Below, one piece after another: positions 7,017-10,900 of a stretch of DNA of 10,900 nucleotides (its first letter is position 1; each line of letters begins with the position of its first letter). Source of the stretch: an uncultured Pleurocapsa sp. (GTDB lineage Bacteria; Cyanobacteriota; Cyanobacteriia; Cyanobacteriales; Xenococcaceae); assembly GCA_937884735.1 (NCBI GenBank), contig CAKZYI010000916.1, positions 1 to 10,900 on the forward strand, written 5' to 3'. A program made the position numbers and the translations under genes. The notes below the pieces were generated by a model, which was not told the DNA's origin, did no database searches, and worked only from the letters and a program-made list of their open reading frames with translations.

Positions 7017-7048
7017 GAGTAACAAGTAACAAGCAATAAGTTGTTACT
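7017..7048 (+). other. Intercistronic heptads and 8-bp perfect hairpin between cpcB and cpcA
   Basis: The 102-bp cpcB-cpcA gap holds degenerate 7-bp units (GAGTAAC, AAGTAAC, AAGCAAT from 7017). A perfect inverted repeat AGTAACAA/TTGTTACT (7025-7032 and 7041-7048) with an 8-base loop overlaps them. No T-tract follows, so it is not a standard terminator. It could stabilise the 3' end of cpcB mRNA or tune the subunit ratio. The heptads appear to have supplied the left arm. Confidence 0.6.
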
Positions 7049-7113
7049 GGCTTTACTTAGATCCATTTTTTCCTTAAACATAGTAAAAATTTAAAGCAAG
7101 AGGCATTTTATCA

Positions 7114-7602
7114 ATGAAAACTCCCATCACAGAAGCAGTATCGGCTGCTGATTCTCAAGGTCGTTTTTTAAGCAGTAGTGAAATTCAAACTGCATTTGGT
7201 CGTTTTCGCCAAGCTAATGCTAGTTTGGAAGCGGCTCAAGGATTAACCAATCAAGCACAAAAATTGGTTGATGGTGCAGCCCAAGCCGTTTACAATAAGT
7301 TTCCTTACACTACTCAAATGAAAGGGCCAAACTACGCCTCTTCTCCAGAAGGAAAAGCTAAATGCGCTCGTGATATTGGCTATTACTTAAGAATGATTAC
7401 CTATTGTTTGGTTGCTGGTGGCACTGGCCCAATGGATGATTATTTAATTGCTGGAGTTGCTGAAATCAACGCCACTTTTGAATTATCTCCTAGCTGGTAT
7501 GTTGAAGCTCTCAAATATATCAAAAATACTCATGGCTTGAGCGGCGATCCTGCGGTGGAAGCCAATTCTTATATCGAGTATGCAATTAATGCTCTAAGCT
7601 AG
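7114..7602 (+). CDS. cpcA: C-phycocyanin alpha subunit
   Basis: CpcA is the partner of CpcB in the (alpha-beta) phycocyanin monomer. It has 162 residues, exactly the normal size. It starts MKTPITEAVSAADSQGRF and carries the single bilin cysteine Cys84 in GKAKCARDIGYYLR. The C-terminal GLSGDPAVEANSYIEYAIN block is typical. The ATG follows an AGAGG at 7099-7103. It lies 102 bp after cpcB, the usual order and spacing. A terminator-like hairpin follows the stop, so full-length readthrough to the linker genes should be partial. Chromophore attachment to Cys84 normally needs the CpcE/CpcF lyase, whose genes are not in this window. Confidence 0.98.
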   Translation: MKTPITEAVSAADSQGRFLSSSEIQTAFGRFRQANASLEAAQGLTNQAQKLVDGAAQAVYNKFPYTTQMKGPNYASSPEGKAKCARDIGYYLRMITYCLVAGGTGPMDDYLIAGVAEINATFELSPSWYVEALKYIKNTHGLSGDPAVEANSYIEYAINALS

Positions 7603-7615
7603 ATTCTTTCTAGTA

Positions 7616-7687
7616 GCTTGGAATCTCATATAACTATTAAGCTTAACTTTTTGTTTAATGGTTAACTGTAATTCCAAGCAATTTTTT
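7616..7687 (+). terminator. Terminator or attenuator between cpcA and the linker genes
   Basis: A perfect 9-bp stem GCTTGGAAT (7616-7624) with ATTCCAAGC (7671-7679) is followed by AATTTTTT. The 46-base loop can fold a smaller TTAAC/GTTAA stem (7643-7647 with 7661-7665). Partial termination after cpcBA is known in cyanobacteria and would keep linkers below the subunit level. The long loop makes it weaker than a classic terminator, in line with attenuation. Confidence 0.65.
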
Positions 7688-7729
7688 CAGCAAAGCGATA
7701 GAAAAATGAAAAATTTAGGAGTATGACTA

Positions 7730-8545
7730 GTGGCAATTACAGCAGCATCTCGCTTAGGAATTTCTGCTTTTGACGATACCAATACTATAGAATTACGTCC
7801 TCATTGGAACAAAGAGGATGCTAAATTGGCGATCGCAGCAGTATATCGACATGTATTGGGCAACGATCATTTGATGAAGTCCGAACGTCTTACTAGTGCA
7901 GAATCTTTGTTAGCAGACAGATCGATAACCGTCCGCGAATTTGTCAGGGCAGTGGCAAAATCAGAACTATATAAAACAAAATTCTTTTATAACAACTATC
8001 ATCCCCGTACTATTGAGTTAAACTTCAAACATTTACTCGGTCGTGCGCCCTACGATGAAGCAGAAATTATCGAACATCTTGATATTTATCAGAATCGAGG
8101 TTTTGAAGCCGATATAGACTCATATATTGATTCGGAAGAATACGTACAAAGTTTTGGGGATAATATTGTGCCTTTTTATCGAGGCTTTTCTACCCAAACA
8201 GGTCAGAAAACCGTTGGCTTCACCCGTATGTTTCAACTGTATCGCGGTTATGCTAATAGCGACCGCGCCCAAGGCAGTACAGGTACTCCCCGCTTAACCT
8301 ACGATTTATCTCGTAATACGGTAACACCAGTACGTAGCCCAGGGGGAAATGGTTCGCTTTCTGGCACAACAACCACAGAAAGAGGTGGCTTATATCGAGT
8401 TAGAATAACAAAAGGAGCAATCGGACGTGCGCCCCAAATACGTCGCAGCATACAAGAATATGTCGTTCCTTACGAAAGACTTTCAGCAACTCTGCAAAAG
8501 ATTAATAAACAAGGTAGTCGAGTTCTTAGTTTGACTGAAGCTTAA
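7730..8545 (+). CDS. cpcC2: Phycobilisome rod linker, phycocyanin-associated (first copy, LR30 type)
   Basis: Rod linkers sit in the central cavity of phycocyanin hexamers and join them into rods, directing energy towards the core. At 271 residues (about 30 kDa) it has two domains. The N-terminal PBS-linker domain (about 17-180) includes ELRPHW, SELYKTKFF, ELNFKHLLGRAPYDE and the signature GQKTVGFTRMFQLYRGYANSD. After a Gly/Ser/Thr-rich joint (about 180-218) comes a C-terminal CpcD domain (about 219-271) with YRVRI, VPYERL and INKQGSRV. The GTG start has TAGGAG nine bases upstream. A closer ATG at 7723 is out of frame and only 16 codons long. The name follows the Synechocystis order (shorter linker first); other genomes number the copies the other way, so only cpcC-type is certain. 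Confidence 0.92.
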   Translation: MAITAASRLGISAFDDTNTIELRPHWNKEDAKLAIAAVYRHVLGNDHLMKSERLTSAESLLADRSITVREFVRAVAKSELYKTKFFYNNYHPRTIELNFKHLLGRAPYDEAEIIEHLDIYQNRGFEADIDSYIDSEEYVQSFGDNIVPFYRGFSTQTGQKTVGFTRMFQLYRGYANSDRAQGSTGTPRLTYDLSRNTVTPVRSPGGNGSLSGTTTTERGGLYRVRITKGAIGRAPQIRRSIQEYVVPYERLSATLQKINKQGSRVLSLTEA

Positions 8546-8546
8546 T

Positions 8547-8641
8547 GGTCATTGGTCATTGGTCTCTAGTCATTGGTTGTTGGTCATCGATCAAGACAAA
8601 AGACAAAGAACAAAGAACAAAGAACAAAAGACAAAAAACAA
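8547..8641. repeat. Two different heptamer arrays inside the cpc operon
   Basis: The gap between the two linker genes is almost wholly made of 7-bp units. The first array, 8547-8588, has six units of GGTCATT type (GGTCATT, GGTCATT, GGTCTCT, AGTCATT, GGTTGTT, GGTCATC). After GATC, a second array of seven units of AAGACAA/AGAACAA type runs over 8593-8641. Both are transcribed within the operon if the linkers are co-transcribed. The Shine-Dalgarno AGGAG of the next gene begins only about eight bases after the second array. Confidence 0.85.
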
Positions 8642-8662
8642 ATACTTAGGAGAAACAAATAA

Positions 8663-9523
8663 GTGGCAATTACAACAGCAGCCTCTCGGTTGGGAGTTTC
8701 TGCTTTTAGCGATCGCAAACCTTTAGAACTTCGCCCAAACTGGACTCGCGACGATGCTCTAGGGATAATTTATGCTGTTTATCGACAGGTTTTGGGCAAT
8801 GACTATATTATGCAGTCTGAGCGTCTTGTCGCTACTGAATCTTTGTTATGCAATGGTTCTCTAACAGTACGAGACTTTGTACGAGCAGTAGCTAAATCAG
8901 AACTTTATCGGAAAAAATTTCTTTATGAGAATTTTCAGACTAGAGTAATCGAGTTGAATCTCAAACATTTATTAGGGCGAGCAGCCTATGATGAATCTGA
9001 GGTAATCGAACACCTCGATCTCTATCAAACTAAAGGTTTTGAAGCCGATATAGATTCATATATTGATTCGGCAGAATATGAGGCTAGCTTTGGAGATTAT
9101 ATTGTTCCCTACTTTAAAGGTTTTACCACCCAGCCAGGACAAAAAACTGTCGGCTTTACTCGTATATTTCAACTATATCGCGGTTACGCTAATAGCGATC
9201 GCTCTCAAATCGCTGGCAAAACATCTCGCTTGGCAAAAGATCTTGCTCTCAATAGTGCTTCGGCAATTGTAGCACCATCAGGAAGTGGATCGGGTTGGGC
9301 TTATCAAGAGTCTAGTCAAGGAGTTACACCCAACAAAGCTTTCCGAACAGCTAATCAAGACAATCGTATTTATCGGATTGAAATATCGGCAATGAATTTG
9401 CCCAGATATCCTAAAGTGCGTCGAGTTAGTCGAGCTATTCTAGTACCTTACGACAAGCTCACTCCTACACTGAAAAAGATCAACAAAATGGGTGGAAAGG
9501 TTGCCAGCGTTACCTTGGCTTAA
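8663..9523 (+). CDS. cpcC1: Phycobilisome rod linker, phycocyanin-associated (second copy, LR33 type)
   Basis: This is a paralogue of the preceding linker, with 286 residues (about 32 kDa) and the same two-domain plan. The PBS-linker domain (about 18-181) has ELRPNW, SELYRKKFLYENF, ELNLKHLLGRAAYDE and GQKTVGFTRIFQLYRGYANSD. The joint (about 182-233) is longer than in the first copy and contains GSGSGWAYQES. The C-terminal CpcD domain (about 234-286) has YRIEI, VPYDKL and INKMGGKV. The GTG start at 8663 has AGGAG upstream, and the N-terminus MAITTAASRLGVSAF aligns with the first copy plus one codon. In Synechocystis the second, larger linker binds the core-proximal phycocyanin disc; that division of labour is inferred here from order and size. 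The next gene, cpcD, begins 52 bp downstream. Confidence 0.92.
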   Translation: MAITTAASRLGVSAFSDRKPLELRPNWTRDDALGIIYAVYRQVLGNDYIMQSERLVATESLLCNGSLTVRDFVRAVAKSELYRKKFLYENFQTRVIELNLKHLLGRAAYDESEVIEHLDLYQTKGFEADIDSYIDSAEYEASFGDYIVPYFKGFTTQPGQKTVGFTRIFQLYRGYANSDRSQIAGKTSRLAKDLALNSASAIVAPSGSGSGWAYQESSQGVTPNKAFRTANQDNRIYRIEISAMNLPRYPKVRRVSRAILVPYDKLTPTLKKINKMGGKVASVTLA

Positions 9524-9575
9524 CTTATTTACTTGATTCTTCTGACAGTTATTACTTTAATTACGGAGAAAAATT

Positions 9576-9887
9576 ATGTTGAGTAGCTCTGTACTCGGAG
9601 GCAATTCTAACTCGCCTTCAACAAGTAGAGTTTTTGTTTATGAAGTGACTGGTTTGAAACAAAGCCAAACTAACGATAGCAACGACTATCAATTTCGCAG
9701 CAGTGGCAGTGTTTTTGTTTCTGTCCCCTACAGCCGCATGAACGAGGAAATGCAGCGTATTGGCAAAATGGGTGGAACTATTGTCAATATTCAACCACAA
9801 AATGGTTTTCAAGCATCAGAAGAAGCAATTGACGAGCAAGCTGATGATTCTAAACCAGCCAAAAAGTCTCAAAAATCCAAAAAGTAA
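9576..9887 (+). CDS. cpcD: Rod-capping linker CpcD with a charged C-terminal extension
   Basis: CpcD is the small linker that caps the core-distal end of a phycocyanin rod and limits its length. The CpcD domain spans about residues 17-74 (VFVYEVTG, SVFVSVPYSRM, RIGKMGGTIVNI) and aligns with the C-terminal domain of the two linkers upstream. Usual CpcD proteins are about 70-85 residues; this one has 103. The extra length comes from a polar N-terminus (SSSVLGGNSNSPST) and a tail from about 80 that is first acidic (EEAIDEQADD), then lysine-rich (KPAKKSQKSKK). The ATG follows GGAG at 9565-9568. The tail is probably disordered and its role is unknown. A hairpin with a T-rich 3' side follows the stop. 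Confidence 0.93.
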   Translation: MLSSSVLGGNSNSPSTSRVFVYEVTGLKQSQTNDSNDYQFRSSGSVFVSVPYSRMNEEMQRIGKMGGTIVNIQPQNGFQASEEAIDEQADDSKPAKKSQKSKK

Positions 9888-9913
9888 TTTAGCTTTTATG
9901 CTTTTGCTTTAAC

Positions 9914-9966
9914 AAAGAGGGATATGGGAATACGCAATTATATTTAGGCATTTATCCCTCGTTTCT
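9914..9966 (+). terminator. Probable terminator of the cpc operon
   Basis: The stem GAGGGATA (9917-9924) with TATCCCTC (9953-9960) can be extended past a bulged G by AAA/TTT (9914-9916 with 9962-9964). The 28-base loop is long and the following T-run is short. It lies 27 bases after the cpcD stop and before pcyA, so it may end most cpc transcripts and let some read into pcyA. Confidence 0.5.
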
Positions 9967-10038
9967 CTAATCCCAGCATTCTTGGAGTCTAGAGATTTCC
10001 TTCTTCCTAATTCCTTATCCCTCCTTCCTTTTAAAAAC

Positions 10039-10776
10039 ATGGTTGCAATATTTAAAAATTCTTTAAGAGAACGACAACATACTTTAATTCAACAGCTAGC
10101 AAACTGCATCGAAGAGCTATGGATGCATAGCTTAGATCTCAATTACTATGATGTACCCGACGATTTAGGCTATGTAGAGGGGAATCTCGAATCAGAAAAA
10201 TTAGTCATTGAAAATCGTTGTTATCAAACTACCCATTTTCGTAAGTTACATCTAGAATTGGCACAGGTAGGCGATCGCCTTGACATTCTTCACTGCGTCA
10301 TGTTTCCTCGTCCCAACTACGATCTGCCTATATTTGGCGCAGATTTGGTCTGTAGTAAAGCAGGGATATCTGCTGCCATTGTCGATCTATCTCCAGTAAA
10401 TAGCGATCGCTCATTGCCTGAAACTTATAGTCGCCAGATGGCTAGTTTACCCCAAATTGATTTTTCCCAACCCCGTGCTTTGCCTCCTTGGGGTAAGATT
10501 TTTTCTAAGTTTTGTTTATTCGTACAGCCCAAAAATACTCAAGAAGCAGAACTTTTTCTCAGTCGAGTTAGGGAATATTTAGCCATACACTGTCAAGCTG
10601 CTCTGTCAACACCTTCTTTATCCTCTCAATGTAAACAAGCAGAAATTCTCGCAGGACAACGTTGTTACTGCACTCAACAGCAGCAAAACGATAAAACTCG
10701 AAGGGTATTGGAAAAATCTTTGGGTAAAGTTTGGACGGATAACTACATGAGCAAAATGCTTTTTGATTGCCCTTAA
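10039..10776 (+). CDS. pcyA: Phycocyanobilin:ferredoxin oxidoreductase
   Basis: PcyA reduces biliverdin IX-alpha to phycocyanobilin with four electrons from ferredoxin, giving the chromophore that is attached to CpcA and CpcB. The sequence matches the family throughout: DDLGYVEG, KLVIENRCYQT, the active-site strand KLHLELAQVG, LDILHCVMFP, and the C-terminal NDKTRRVLEKSLG with YMSKMLFD. Catalytic residues equivalent to Synechocystis Glu76, His88 and Asp105 are Glu73, His85 and Asp102; His71 matches His74. The ATG at 10039 gives 245 residues, close to the usual 248. An upstream in-frame TTG (9982) would add 19 residues encoded by a pyrimidine-rich tract and is unlikely to be the start. No clear Shine-Dalgarno is seen. 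It is on the same strand, 151 bp after cpcD. Confidence 0.96.
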   Translation: MVAIFKNSLRERQHTLIQQLANCIEELWMHSLDLNYYDVPDDLGYVEGNLESEKLVIENRCYQTTHFRKLHLELAQVGDRLDILHCVMFPRPNYDLPIFGADLVCSKAGISAAIVDLSPVNSDRSLPETYSRQMASLPQIDFSQPRALPPWGKIFSKFCLFVQPKNTQEAELFLSRVREYLAIHCQAALSTPSLSSQCKQAEILAGQRCYCTQQQQNDKTRRVLEKSLGKVWTDNYMSKMLFDCP

Positions 10777-10784
10777 GCTTTATT

Positions 10785-10820
10785 CAGTTAAAAATCTATC
10801 GTCTTCAGTTAACTGTTTTA
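10785..10820 (+). terminator. Weak hairpin with T-run after pcyA
   Basis: CAGTTAA (10785-10791) pairs with TTAACTG (10809-10815) across a 17-base loop and is followed by TTTTA. The stem is short and AT-rich, and the 10-base palindrome CAGTTAACTG (10806-10815) competes with it. It is a possible terminator for pcyA. Confidence 0.3.
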
Positions 10821-10823
10821 AGT

Positions 10824-10900
10824 AGTCATTAGTCATTAGTCATTAGCCATTAGTCATTTGTCATTAGTCATTAGTCATTAGTCATTAGTCATTAGTCATT
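10824..10900. repeat. Eleven-unit AGTCATT heptamer array running to the window edge
   Basis: Eleven consecutive 7-bp units fill 77 bases. Nine are exactly AGTCATT; the fourth is AGCCATT and the sixth TGTCATT. The array is cut by the window end and may continue. It belongs to the same sequence family as the shorter arrays at 6041-6075 and 8547-8588. Confidence 0.95.

Noticed and set aside
9982..10038. Extended N-terminus of PcyA from TTG 9982
   Set aside because: The added residues come from a pyrimidine-rich tract unlike PcyA, and the ATG at 10039 already gives normal length.
10824..10900. Regular repeats as a possible CRISPR array
   Set aside because: The units are 7 bp and contiguous with no unique spacers; this is a heptamer tandem repeat.

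Overview
The window is from a cyanobacterial chromosome. It carries a phycocyanin rod operon and pcyA. It also has ten exact copies of the HIP1 octamer (GCGATCGC) in 10.9 kb and several arrays of 7-bp tandem repeats (STRR type). The DNA is AT-rich and there is no ribosomal RNA to fix the genus. Codon use and protein style fit a unicellular, pleurocapsalean or Chroococcales-like lineage, but that is only an impression.

Left part (1-2950): an accessory sugar or nucleotide-sugar block on the + strand. It holds the 3' part of a class-III (GSA-like) aminotransferase, an RfbF-type sugar-1-phosphate nucleotidyltransferase, the stop-interrupted 5' remnant of what looks like a SAM methyltransferase, and a PIG-L-type deacetylase. 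Together these suggest synthesis of a modified sugar for a surface glycan. The decay between genes suggests a shrinking cluster.

Middle part (2951-6036): a TPR-only protein on the - strand with an exact 46-residue repeat, divergent from murJ (lipid II flippase) on the + strand. murJ is split by a one-base frameshift near 4849. This two-gene block is bracketed by a perfect 28-bp inverted repeat built on heptamers (2986-3013 and 6037-6064).

Right part (6034-10776): a long non-coding leader, then cpcB, cpcA, two cpcC-type rod linkers, cpcD and pcyA, all on the + strand. CpcB and CpcA form the phycocyanin hexamers. The two CpcC linkers stack and connect them into rods, and CpcD caps the rod. PcyA makes the phycocyanobilin attached to CpcA Cys84 and CpcB Cys82/Cys153. 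A hairpin lies between cpcB and cpcA, a terminator-like hairpin follows cpcA, and another follows cpcD; these would grade expression from abundant subunits to scarce linkers. The cpcB leader has two mutually exclusive pairings, one of which covers the cpcB Shine-Dalgarno. It is the most interesting candidate regulatory element here. No lyase genes (cpcE/cpcF) or cpcG are in view.

The window ends inside an 11-unit heptamer array. No tRNA, rRNA, CRISPR array or insertion sequence was recognised. Most genes are known families. The unusual content lies in the non-coding DNA, the broken genes and the gene arrangement.
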